NCBI GenBank assembly: GCA_964492235.1
Contig: CAZBJQ010000032.1
Span: 1-22,913, forward strand
DNA from: PFL42 sp964492235
Lineage (GTDB): Bacteria; Chloroflexota; Anaerolineae; Anaerolineales; E44-bin32
Reading direction: 5' to 3'
DNA length: 22,913 nt
Shown piece after piece: positions 7,725-14,256 of this stretch (positions within the stretch are counted from its first letter, which is position 1; each line of letters opens with the position of its first letter). The notes below the pieces were generated by a model. It worked only from the letters and a program-made list of their open reading frames with translations. It made no database searches and was not told where the DNA came from. The position numbers were made by a program, and so were the translations under genes.

Positions 7725-8360
7725 ATGTATATCGCAATTGAGGGGGTCATCGGCGTTGGCAAGACTTCGCTTGCCCGGTTGCTGCAGCCGAGCTTTGACG
7801 CCGAGCTGTTGCTGGAGGTCTTCGAAGAGAATCCGTTCCTTTCCGACTTCTATGGCGACCGCCACCGCTACGCCTTCCAGACGCAGATCTTCTTCCTGCT
7901 CAGTCGCTACCGGCAACAGCGGGAAGCCGTCCCCCGGCTACAGGCGCGCGGTAACCTCATCTCCGACTACACCTTCGAGAAGGACAGCCTGTTCGCTCAT
8001 CTCAATCTGGACGGCGATGAGCTCGAAACCTACAACCAGGTGCACGAGGCGCTGGCTGAGCGCATCACCCGTCCCGACCTGACAGTGTACCTGCGGGTGG
8101 ATACCGGCACGGCCATGCTGAGGATCGGCCGTCGCGATCGCTCATACGAACGCAACATGGACCGCGGCTACATCGATGCGCTCAACCAGGCTTATGAGCG
8201 CCACTTCGCCGCGCGCAAGGATGACCGGGTCCTGGTCCTCGACACGACTCCCCTCGATTTCGTCAGCCGCCCGGAACACCTGATCCACGTTGTCAACCGG
8301 ATTCGGGACGCCCTCGGCATTCCTCCATTCCAGCCGGAACTCCCTTTTCCTGGAGACTGA
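7725..8360 (+). CDS. deoxynucleoside kinase, deoxyguanosine-kinase-like
   Basis: A 211-residue dNK-family kinase, which phosphorylates deoxynucleosides to 5'-monophosphates in salvage. Visible are the P-loop GVIGVGKTS (residues 7-15), the EENPFLSDFY substrate-site segment, YAFQTQIFFLLSRYRQ, the DYTFEKD segment in the position of the family's D-R-S/E motif, and a LID-like RRDRSYERN. DY rather than DR at that motif resembles Bacillus-type dGK (ADYHIYKN as I recall it), so deoxyguanosine is my first guess. It starts at ATG 7725 after a GGGGA-like RBS. The stop is 5 bases before the next gene, and a second, dAK/dCK-like kinase lies two genes on. In lactobacilli such pairs form heterodimers, which is possible here. 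Confidence 0.88.
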   Translation: MYIAIEGVIGVGKTSLARLLQPSFDAELLLEVFEENPFLSDFYGDRHRYAFQTQIFFLLSRYRQQREAVPRLQARGNLISDYTFEKDSLFAHLNLDGDELETYNQVHEALAERITRPDLTVYLRVDTGTAMLRIGRRDRSYERNMDRGYIDALNQAYERHFAARKDDRVLVLDTTPLDFVSRPEHLIHVVNRIRDALGIPPFQPELPFPGD

Positions 8361-8365
8361 GCAGC

Positions 8366-9352
8366 GTGCGCGTTACACGCCAGAAGCTGGTCGAGCTCGC
8401 CAAGCGCGAATGTCTCAGGCAAGCGGAGCAGAGCGATGTCGTCGCCGGCTACTTGACCGGATCCGTCGCCCACGGCGAACCTGTCCTCTCGGGCACTGCA
8501 GACATCGACCTGGTCCTGATCCACGCCGAGTTACCCGGCTGCAGTCGGGAAATCGTCCCTCTTTCCGAGGACATCCACCTCGACATCGCCCATCACGCGC
8601 GGTCGTTCTACGCTCAGCCCCGCCAGCTTCGAGTGGATCCCTGGTGGGGACCGGCGGTCGCTGAGCCGCTGTTCCTGTACGACCCATCGCATGTCTTTGA
8701 GGTGGCCCAGGCCGGGACGCGCGGCCAGTTCTATCGGCCGGACAACGTCCACGCCCGCGCATTGGCCTTCCTGCATCCAGCGCGACTTGCCCTCCAAGCC
8801 GCCCGTGAAGACAAGGACTGGCGGGCCTCTTACCTCGAATCGTTGATGCTCGCCGCCAATGCCGCCGCCAGCCTGGCTGGCCCGCCGGCCGCCGGACGCC
8901 GGGCGGTGCTCACCCTGGAGCGACGCCTGGGCGCCCTTGGCCAAGCGGCGCTTGTGGGCGACTTTGCCGGCTTGCTCGGTGGCCCGGCCGTCTTCACTTC
9001 GCTTCGGGACTGGATCCGCGGTTGGATCCTTGCCTTCGACGCCTTGCCCGGCGACCTGCCCCCCTGCCTGCACCCTGCTCGGCGCCCTTACCTGCTCGCC
9101 GGCTTTCAAGCAGTGCTCGACGCGGGCCGCCCCGAGGCGGTGCTGTGGCCCTTGCTCAGCATCTGGACCCGCAGTCTGGCTGCCCTGCACCGCCTCGAGG
9201 CGGTGGACGGCTATCTTTCCCCCTATGAGGCGGCGCTCGCAAATTGCGGGCTGGATCTCGATTCGCAACAGATCCGTTGCACACAGCTCGAACGCTACCT
9301 GGACCGGGTGGAAGAGTTGCTAGAGGACTGGGCGCTGCGCAGTGGCGTGTGA
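8366..9352 (+). CDS. nucleotidyltransferase-fold protein between two deoxynucleoside kinases
   Basis: A 328-residue protein starting at GTG 8366, five bases after the previous stop. The N-terminal ~110 residues are a Pol-beta-type nucleotidyltransferase domain: YLTGSVAHGE (Gly32-Ser33), then DID (Asp46, Asp48) and a third acidic residue in HLDIAHH (Asp73), matching the GS-(x)n-DxD-(x)n-D metal-site pattern. The rest is alpha-helical, Ala/Leu-rich, with no motif I recognise. All three acidic residues are present, so it may be active. The substrate is unknown: aminoglycoside-type adenylylation, a MNT-like function or nucleotide-related transfer are all possible. Its position inside a kinase operon suggests a link with nucleotide metabolism, which is inference. 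Confidence 0.75.
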   Translation: MRVTRQKLVELAKRECLRQAEQSDVVAGYLTGSVAHGEPVLSGTADIDLVLIHAELPGCSREIVPLSEDIHLDIAHHARSFYAQPRQLRVDPWWGPAVAEPLFLYDPSHVFEVAQAGTRGQFYRPDNVHARALAFLHPARLALQAAREDKDWRASYLESLMLAANAAASLAGPPAAGRRAVLTLERRLGALGQAALVGDFAGLLGGPAVFTSLRDWIRGWILAFDALPGDLPPCLHPARRPYLLAGFQAVLDAGRPEAVLWPLLSIWTRSLAALHRLEAVDGYLSPYEAALANCGLDLDSQQIRCTQLERYLDRVEELLEDWALRSGV

Positions 9353-9373
9353 CTTGCTGCGGAGGGAAGGGAC

Positions 9374-10042
9374 ATGAAGCGATTCGTCGCCGTGGCCGGG
9401 AACATCGGGGTCGGCAAATCCTCACTAGTGCTCTTGCTGGCGCGGCACCTCGGCTGGGATCCTTTCTTCGAGCCGGTGGGCGAGAATCCGTACCTCGCTG
9501 ACTTCTACCGCGACATGCGGAGCTGGTCCTTCCACTCCCAGATCTTCTTCCTCAGCAAGCGGCTGCGGGCACACCGCCAGCTGCTTGACCACCCGACCTC
9601 CGCCATCCAGGACCGCACCGTCTACGAGGACGCCGAGATCTTCGCCTACAACTTGAGCCTGCAGGGTCACATGTCGGAGAGAGACCATCAGACCTACCGG
9701 GAGCTGTACGAGGTCCTAACGCAGTTCCTTCCCCCGCCGGACCTGGTGATCTACCTGCGCGCCTCCCTGCCGACCCTGCTAGACCGTATCGCCTTGCGCG
9801 GCCGGGAATACGAGCAGCAGATCCGGCCGGAATACCTCACCCAGTTAAACGATCTATACGAGAACTGGATCGGCAACTTCACACTGTGCCCGGTGTTGAC
9901 CGTGCCCGCCGACAAGCTGGATTTCGTCGCCTATGGGAGTCACCTCGACCTGATCGTGTCCAAGATCAAGGAAAAGTTGGCTGGAAAGGAAGAGGTCGTC
10001 TTCGATGAGGAAGAGGTCGCCCGCGCTAACGGGCAGCGCTGA
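9374..10042 (+). CDS. deoxynucleoside kinase, deoxyadenosine/deoxycytidine-kinase-like
   Basis: A 222-residue dNK-family kinase. It has the P-loop GNIGVGKSS (about residues 9-17), EPVGENPYLADFY, the canonical IQDRTVYEDAEIF motif, a LID-like RGREYEQQI and a YENWIGNFTLCPVL tail segment. The DRTVYED motif and the tail closely resemble Bacillus Dck/dAK, whereas the kinase at 7725 resembles dGK. The two therefore probably cover different bases and are diverged paralogues. A good RBS (GGAGGGAAGGGA) precedes ATG 9374, and the gene follows the nucleotidyltransferase after 21 bases. The acidic C-terminus (EEVVFDEEEVA) extends slightly past the usual family end. An intergenic region of 532 bases follows. 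Confidence 0.9.
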   Translation: MKRFVAVAGNIGVGKSSLVLLLARHLGWDPFFEPVGENPYLADFYRDMRSWSFHSQIFFLSKRLRAHRQLLDHPTSAIQDRTVYEDAEIFAYNLSLQGHMSERDHQTYRELYEVLTQFLPPPDLVIYLRASLPTLLDRIALRGREYEQQIRPEYLTQLNDLYENWIGNFTLCPVLTVPADKLDFVAYGSHLDLIVSKIKEKLAGKEEVVFDEEEVARANGQR

Positions 10043-10157
10043 CCCGCACCTGGCTCTGAGCAGCTTGTCATAGATACGTGACCATGAAGGCAGCCCTTCC
10101 CGTGCTCTGGGCGGCGCTGCTTCCATCCATCGAACCCCAACCCCTCCAAGACTCCAT

Positions 10158-10369
10158 CCCCTCGCGACCCCTGCACCCCGTTCGGGCCGCCGGGGCTTGC
10201 GGTCCGAACGGGGGTGCGTATCCCGAAAGGGCTCTCCGCAGTGCCCGCTTGGGGAGGAGCCCTCCGCACCGCGGACAGGCCCACAGTGCTGCTCACCTGC
10301 ACCGCACCTGCGGTGCGCCGCACACCTGCCCTGGCGGGCGGTGCCAGGGGGTGCAGGTGTCGCGAGGGG
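10158..10369. other. GC-rich multi-hairpin element, possible structured RNA
   Basis: The outer arms 10158-10179 and 10348-10369 are complementary at 21 of 22 positions. Inside them lie further inverted repeats: 10173-10190 with 10199-10217 (18 bp with one bulge and one G-U), 10228-10234 with 10257-10263, 10263-10267 with 10271-10275, and 10299-10305 with 10310-10316. A last pair is 10322-10335 with 10343-10360 (8 + 6 bp with a bulge). The outer left arm overlaps the first inner hairpin and the outer right arm overlaps the last one, so two mutually exclusive folds exist. It could be a non-coding RNA, a regulatory leader or a repeat element. Strand and identity are unknown. Confidence 0.4.
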
Positions 10370-10486
10370 CAAGGGGGTGAGGCCGGAAGCAAGTCTGTCC
10401 TGCTGCTACCCATGGCTGAGCTCGCCCCCCGCCATGAGAGCAGGCGATTGCAGCGTGTCTCCTATGTCCTGAACCCATACGAGTTC

Positions 10487-10515
10487 TTGCGACCGTCACT
10501 CGAATCCTATACAAT
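10487..10515 (+). promoter_or_regulatory. sigma-70 promoter of spoVS
   Basis: TTGCGA (10487-10492), 17 nt, TACAAT (10510-10515), with a local drop in GC content. Transcription would start at about 10522, giving a leader of about 50 bases that contains the AAGGGAGAG ribosome binding site just before the ATG at 10575. Confidence 0.65.
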
Positions 10516-10574
10516 CACTTTGTACGCCGTGCAATCGGGCATCCGTCGCTTCTGCTGGCAAGGGAGAGCGCCCG

Positions 10575-10835
10575 ATGGACGTCATCAAGGTCTCCGCTGA
10601 GTCCCGCACGTCTGCAGTCGCTGGCGCCATCGCCGGGGTGGTTCGAGAACACCGGCGGGCCGAGGTTCAGGCTATCGGCGCCGGTGCAGTTAACCAGGCC
10701 GTCAAGGCCGTGGCCATCGCCCGAGGCTATCTGCATGAGGACGGGCTGGACGTGATCTGTATCCCCGAATTCACCACGATTGACATCGAGGGTCGGGAGC
10801 GCACTGCCGTGCGCCTGACCGTCGAACCCCGCTAG
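10575..10835 (+). CDS. spoVS: SpoVS-family protein
   Basis: An 86-residue protein that matches stage V sporulation protein S along its full length. It opens MDVIKVSAESRTSAVAGAIA and contains the family's AIGAGAVNQAVKAVAIARGYL and a final DIEGRERTAVRLTVEP. SpoVS proteins are small, Alba-like, probably nucleic-acid-binding regulators, first known from Bacillus sporulation but widespread in non-sporulating phyla such as Chloroflexota. The ATG at 10575 has an excellent RBS and its own promoter, so the gene is probably monocistronic. It converges with holB across 75 bases. No other sporulation gene is in the window, so a sporulation role here is doubtful. Confidence 0.95.
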   Translation: MDVIKVSAESRTSAVAGAIAGVVREHRRAEVQAIGAGAVNQAVKAVAIARGYLHEDGLDVICIPEFTTIDIEGRERTAVRLTVEPR

Positions 10836-10843
10836 CCGCGGGG
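10827..10843 (+). terminator. small hairpin at the spoVS stop codon
   Basis: CCCCGC and GCGGGG pair around a 5-nt loop that contains the TAG stop. There is no T-tract. It is weak evidence for a terminator between the convergent spoVS and holB. Confidence 0.22.
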
Positions 10844-10910
10844 CTAAAGGCCACCCCCCGCCCAGCCCGCCGGCAGGCCTCCAACGGTCGTGCTCCCGGG
10901 TTGGTGGTCC

Positions 10911-11939
10911 CTAGGCCGGCTTGGCCGTTCGGATCCGCGGGAGATCCAGCATCAGGTTCTCCATGGCCAGCAGCGGGTCGACGTTTCGTTCGATGGCTTC
11001 CGCCGTCTGTCCGATGGCCAGGACCGCCTGCGCAATCGCCTCCGGATGGCAAGCCTGCCGGATGCTGTCGACCATCTCCGAACAGTCCACGTTGACAGGC
11101 GGCACTTCGGCTTCGTGTGCAGCCAGCAGCGCATCGCGCCACAGGCCCTGCCAGCAGGCCAGCATCTCGCCCGCCCGGCGGCGCCTGGCGGAAAGCGATT
11201 CGTCCCGCTTGGATGAGAATCGATCGGCCAAGAACCCAAACCGGGTCGACGTGTCTTCGGCCAGCAGCATCCCAAGGTCACCCAGGAACGCCTGCCGCTC
11301 CTGCAGGCGATCCTCATGTTCGAGCAAGGCGAAGGCCAGCCCCGGTCTTCCGCCGGCCAGCGATGCCAGCAGGTGCGCGCGCCCCTCGGCAACGCCCCTT
11401 CCGCTCAATGACTCGCGGATGGCCACCATCGGCACGGGCTTGAGCGAGAGGCCCTCGCAACGCGAGACGATCGTCGGCAACAGCAGATCGCTTGCCTCGG
11501 CCGTCAGCAGGAGCACAACCTGGCTTGAAGGCTCCTCCAGCGTCTTCAGCAGCGCATTCTGGGCTTCTTCGTTCGCCTGCTCGAAACCCGCCAGCAGGGC
11601 GATGCGGTAGCGTGACTCGAGCGGCGCCAATACCAATTGGCGCTGGAGCTCGCGCATCTGCTCGACCCGAATCTGACTCCGATCTTCCTCGCGCGCGATG
11701 CAATGTAGATCCGTGTGCGCCTGTTGCGGGATCGCTTTGCATGCCCGACAACTGCCGCACGTTTCGCCGGATGCCGGAGGTGCAGTGCAACAAAGCGCCT
11801 GTGCGAACCGCAACGCCAACGTTCGTTTCCCGATCCCGGACGGTCCAGTGAACAGGTAGGCATGGCGGACTTTCCCGGCTGCTATGTGCTGCCGCAGCAG
11901 TTGCTCGGCCCACTCATGACCGGTCAATCCCCAAGACAT
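10911..11939 (-). CDS. holB: DNA polymerase III delta-prime subunit
   Basis: A 342-residue clamp-loader subunit of the AAA+ family. From the start: MSWGLTGHEWAEQLLRQHI, the P-loop GPSGIGKRTL (about residues 32-41), a Cys4 zinc module (CC...CGSCRAC, about 51-68), NEEAQNALLKTLEEP, and the IVSRCE sensor-1/SRC motif that supplies the arginine finger. Delta-prime is a structural member of the clamp loader and opens the beta clamp with delta; the delta gene (holA) lies 0.7 kb away. I chose ATG 11939 rather than the in-frame ATG 11957 because homologues as I recall them start at M-x-W-x-L-x-G-H-E-W. In addition, a TACAAT hexamer sits between the two starts. Confidence 0.9.
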   Translation of the reverse strand: MSWGLTGHEWAEQLLRQHIAAGKVRHAYLFTGPSGIGKRTLALRFAQALCCTAPPASGETCGSCRACKAIPQQAHTDLHCIAREEDRSQIRVEQMRELQRQLVLAPLESRYRIALLAGFEQANEEAQNALLKTLEEPSSQVVLLLTAEASDLLLPTIVSRCEGLSLKPVPMVAIRESLSGRGVAEGRAHLLASLAGGRPGLAFALLEHEDRLQERQAFLGDLGMLLAEDTSTRFGFLADRFSSKRDESLSARRRRAGEMLACWQGLWRDALLAAHEAEVPPVNVDCSEMVDSIRQACHPEAIAQAVLAIGQTAEAIERNVDPLLAMENLMLDLPRIRTAKPA

Positions 11940-11945
11940 GCTGGA

Positions 11946-11951
11946 ATTGTA
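11946..11951 (-). promoter_or_regulatory. possible -10 element giving a leaderless holB message
   Basis: The minus strand reads TACAAT, six bases, then ATG 11939. A transcription start 7 bases after the hexamer would coincide with the initiation codon. No Shine-Dalgarno is present and no convincing -35 is visible. Confidence 0.4.
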
Positions 11952-12093
11952 GCCCATGCCACTTTTCGGCCTCGCCCTCGGGCCGACTGTGCGGGATCTT
12001 TCACTCGCCGTCCTCAGGGCGCCAGACCTGGTTGGCCTCGGGTCCGGAAGACTCGGCGCCCGCCCTCCGATGGTGCCCGCCGGATGCAGGCGC

Positions 12094-12099
12094 TATAAT
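12094..12099 (+). promoter_or_regulatory. -10 element of the DUF6391-holA pair
   Basis: A perfect TATAAT stands in GC-rich DNA 25 bases before the chosen ATG at 12125. It overlaps an upstream in-frame ATG (12098), which argues against that codon as the start. The -35 position (about 12071) is poor. Confidence 0.5.
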
Positions 12100-12124
12100 G
12101 TCCTTCCTCCGATGGGTTGACAAG

Positions 12125-12640
12125 ATGATTCGAGCGCTTCTCCTGGTTGGCTTCGACTACCTGAATCGCGTCCGCCGCAATCACGCGCTTGAGCACGCCA
12201 CGCTCCATGTCTTGAACCGGTCACACCCGCAACGGCTGATCATCGGCCGCTCCGATCGGCGCGGTTTCATTCTGTATGGAGAGGTCCCCATCGACGCCGT
12301 CGGACAAGCGGTCTTCAGTGCCCATCGCCGACTGCGGACCGGGGAGACTCGGCTGGCGATCCATCCCAACTGCGGCACCAATCTGATCGCCGCCGCCACG
12401 TTGGCCACGCTGGCCACGGTACTGACGATGGGCAGCGCCACAAATCTACGCCAGCGCCTGGAGCGGCTGCCTTTGGCGATCCTCTCCAGCCTGCTGGCGC
12501 TGCTCCTGTCGAGGCCGACGGGCATGCTCGCCCAGCGGTACTTGACTACCCAGCCGAATATCGGAGACCTGGAGGTCCAGTCTATCGAACGTCTTCCTCG
12601 GCATGGCACCGCCATCCATCGAGTTCGCACCTCCAGCTAG
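12125..12640 (+). CDS. DUF6391-like membrane protein
   Basis: A 171-residue protein with the hallmarks I associate with DUF6391: RNHALEHATLHVL near residue 19, GRSDRRGFILYGEV in the middle, and a LAIHPNCGTNLIAAA motif at about 80-95. Two hydrophobic helices follow (about 92-106 and 116-130), so it is probably an integral membrane protein. The conserved His and Cys residues hint at metal binding or catalysis, but no function is known to me. I chose ATG 12125 because the in-frame ATG at 12098 lies inside the TATAAT box; the RBS is weak (GATGGG). The gene ends 6 bases before holA and is probably co-transcribed with it. Confidence 0.75.
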   Translation: MIRALLLVGFDYLNRVRRNHALEHATLHVLNRSHPQRLIIGRSDRRGFILYGEVPIDAVGQAVFSAHRRLRTGETRLAIHPNCGTNLIAAATLATLATVLTMGSATNLRQRLERLPLAILSSLLALLLSRPTGMLAQRYLTTQPNIGDLEVQSIERLPRHGTAIHRVRTSS

Positions 12641-12646
12641 ATCCCG

Positions 12647-13639
12647 GTGAACAAAGCCAAGCCGACGGTCTATCTTCTGTACGGCGATGACCTCCTGGGC
12701 ATGCAGGAGACCATCGCCAACCTGCGGTCCCAACTGGGGGAACCCGCGGCTGCGGATTTGAACTTCCAGCGCTTCAACGGTCGCGCCCTGGATCTTCCCA
12801 CACTAGAGGCCGCTTGCCTGTCAATCCCATTCATGACTTCCCGCCGGATCGTGCTGGTGGAGAATGCAGAAGCCGTGAAGAACAACGGGGATCCCATGCA
12901 GCGGCTGCTCCAACTCTTGCCACGCTTGCCGACGACCACGGCGCTGGTCTTTGTGGCCTATCTAGCGAGGGACAAGAGAGACGCCGACGCCGAGTTTCGT
13001 TCCGCCTCACGCCTGGTTCAGTGGATCGAGCAGAATCCGGCCAGCGCCTACTGCCGCTCCTTGCCTCTACCCCGGGGTGAGGCTTTCGAACGATGGCTGC
13101 GCGAGCGGGCGCGCAAGCACGGCACCGAGCTCACTCCCAGCGCCGCTCAGTTGCTGGCTGAGTTCTCTGCCGGAGATCCACTGGCTGCCGACCTCGAGCT
13201 TGCCAAGCTGGCGGACTACGTGGACCGGCAGCGTCCCGTCGATCCGGAAGATGTCACAAACGTCAGCCCTTACCAGGGACAGGCCGATATCTTTGCCATG
13301 GTCGATGCGATGGGCGGTCGGGACGCCCGCACCGCCCTGATGCACCTCGAGCGCATCCTCAGCAAAGAAGACATCCGGTATGTCTTCCCCATGGTCGTCC
13401 GCCAGTTTCGACTGATCCTGTTGGCACATGATGCCAACGTCATCGGATTGGCAGCCCAGACTGCGCTGCGAGTCCACCCGTTCGTCGCTCGCAAGGTATC
13501 GGCCCAGGCACGCAATTTCTCACGCCCGGACCTGGTGCGCATCTACCATCATCTGCTCGACATCGATCTAAACCACAAGACCGGCCGTGAGGATCTCGCG
13601 ACGGCTCTACACGGATTCGTCGCCGGCCTCGCCAGCTAG
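12647..13639 (+). CDS. holA: DNA polymerase III delta subunit
   Basis: A 330-residue clamp-loader delta subunit. The N-terminal VYLLYGDDLLGMQETIANL is the family's opening strand and helix. FQRFNGRALDLPTLEAACLSIPFMTSRRIVLVENAE is the classic central segment, quoted here only in part as AACLSIPFMTSRRIVLVENA. The C-terminal helical collar includes ADIFAMVDAMGGRDARTAL and FVARKVSAQARNF. Delta opens the beta sliding clamp. Translation starts at GTG 12647, six bases after the previous stop, probably coupled to it. The length is normal. It converges with the minus-strand SOS-type cassette after 114 bases. Confidence 0.92.
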   Translation: MNKAKPTVYLLYGDDLLGMQETIANLRSQLGEPAAADLNFQRFNGRALDLPTLEAACLSIPFMTSRRIVLVENAEAVKNNGDPMQRLLQLLPRLPTTTALVFVAYLARDKRDADAEFRSASRLVQWIEQNPASAYCRSLPLPRGEAFERWLRERARKHGTELTPSAAQLLAEFSAGDPLAADLELAKLADYVDRQRPVDPEDVTNVSPYQGQADIFAMVDAMGGRDARTALMHLERILSKEDIRYVFPMVVRQFRLILLAHDANVIGLAAQTALRVHPFVARKVSAQARNFSRPDLVRIYHHLLDIDLNHKTGREDLATALHGFVAGLAS

Positions 13640-13658
13640 GCCACGCCCCGGCGCGCCG

Positions 13659-13715
13659 CGCCATCGCCGGACCTACAGCACCGCTTGGCCCTGCGTCCCC
13701 CGACAGGCGATGGCG
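13659..13715. repeat. 10-bp inverted repeat in the convergent holA / cassette spacer
   Basis: CGCCATCGCC (13659-13668) is exactly complementary to GGCGATGGCG (13706-13715) across a 37-base spacer. It lies between two convergent 3' ends. A bidirectional termination structure is possible, but the loop is long and no T-tract is present. Confidence 0.3.
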
Positions 13716-13753
13716 GGCAGTAGCTCCACGCCCGCGCCCGGTCGAGAAGCACG

Positions 13754-13999
13754 CTACGTTTCAGGAGATCCGCCCGACGACACTCCTAGCCACAAGTGGC
13801 CGGGAAGCACCGCCCGATGTGCCAGGACCCGTATCTGTCCCAGAGTATCTGGCGTGTCGGCCTGGGCCGCCGATGGGTGCAGAAAGCACACGTCCGGCTC
13901 AGCACCGTACTTCGCCCGATAGTGGCTTGCCGCCCGCAGGATCTTCGACGCCAGGTCGGAGGCGCGATCCGCGTCGTACCACAGCATGCCCGTTGTCAT
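13754..13999 (-). CDS. unrecognised 81-residue protein, last gene of LexA-type cassette
   Basis: A small, soluble, mixed alpha/beta-looking protein from ATG 13999, preceded by GGAGGGTGAGG immediately before the start and only 2 bases after the previous stop. It has an acidic/aromatic opening (MLWYDADRASDLASKI), a basic helix (AASHYRAKYG), a PDVCFLHPS segment and a conserved-looking hydrophobic end (AVLPGHLWLGV). I recall similar short proteins in Chloroflexota but know no family name or function. Its frame is open much further upstream (to 14476), but the upstream part is the shadow of the neighbouring genes. Its position makes it part of the probable SOS operon. Confidence 0.65.
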   Translation of the reverse strand: MTTGMLWYDADRASDLASKILRAASHYRAKYGAEPDVCFLHPSAAQADTPDTLGQIRVLAHRAVLPGHLWLGVSSGGSPET

Positions 14000-14001
14000 C
14001 C

Positions 14002-14256
14002 TCACCCTCCATGCCCTCCATCCCGTCGCGGCAGGATTCGCTCGATGTGCCAGGTGCGGTTGTGCTGGTCCTGGTAGACCACGCAACGCATCCCATCCGT
14101 GGTCGTCAGAGAATAGCGGCCATGCCGGACCGCGCTCCTGACGGGGTCGATGCGGTAGACCCGATGTCGCTTGCCGCGCCAGGTGAACTCCAAAGGCAGA
14201 TCCAGCGGGCCCGTCGCCCGCACGAGCACACGATCCCGCAGTGGCAAACCGATCAC
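14002..14256 (-). CDS. DUF6504-like small protein in LexA-type cassette
   Basis: An 84-residue protein starting at GTG 14256, overlapping the stop of the ATPase gene (GTGA), so the two are translationally coupled. The core LEFTWRGKRHRVYRI (about residues 22-36), GRYSLTTTDGMRCVVYQD and TWHIERIL (about 68-75) match the pattern I associate with DUF6504: an (F/L)-x-W-R-G-R-x-(Y/H)-x-V strand pair and a terminal W-x-L-x-R. In Actinobacteria such proteins are, as I recall, often neighbours of SOS translesion polymerase genes, which would fit the LexA-type promoter here. The biochemical function is unknown. The family call is from memory and moderate. Confidence 0.62.
   Translation of the reverse strand: MIGLPLRDRVLVRATGPLDLPLEFTWRGKRHRVYRIDPVRSAVRHGRYSLTTTDGMRCVVYQDQHNRTWHIERILPRRDGGHGG

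Larger units (their letters stand above)
10043..10574. other. 532-base intergenic region upstream of spoVS
   Basis: No coding frame here looks real; the frames that are open have shadow-like Arg/Pro/Ala composition. No tRNA is recognisable. I checked by eye for SRP RNA, RNase P RNA and tmRNA signatures and did not find them. The region holds a dense set of inverted repeats (10158-10369) and, at its right end, the spoVS promoter. Confidence 0.6.

Noticed and set aside
10043..10574. SRP RNA, RNase P RNA, tmRNA or 6S RNA
   Set aside because: The conserved cores of the first three (for example the SRP GGAAG/AGCAG asymmetric loop) were not seen. The multi-branched repeats also do not fit a 6S-type single long hairpin. 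It is left as an unidentified structured element.
10078..10600. Several overlapping open frames of 90-130 codons on both strands
   Set aside because: They have low-complexity Arg/Pro/Ala/Gly composition, are coincident with inverted repeats, lack an RBS and show no recognisable motif.
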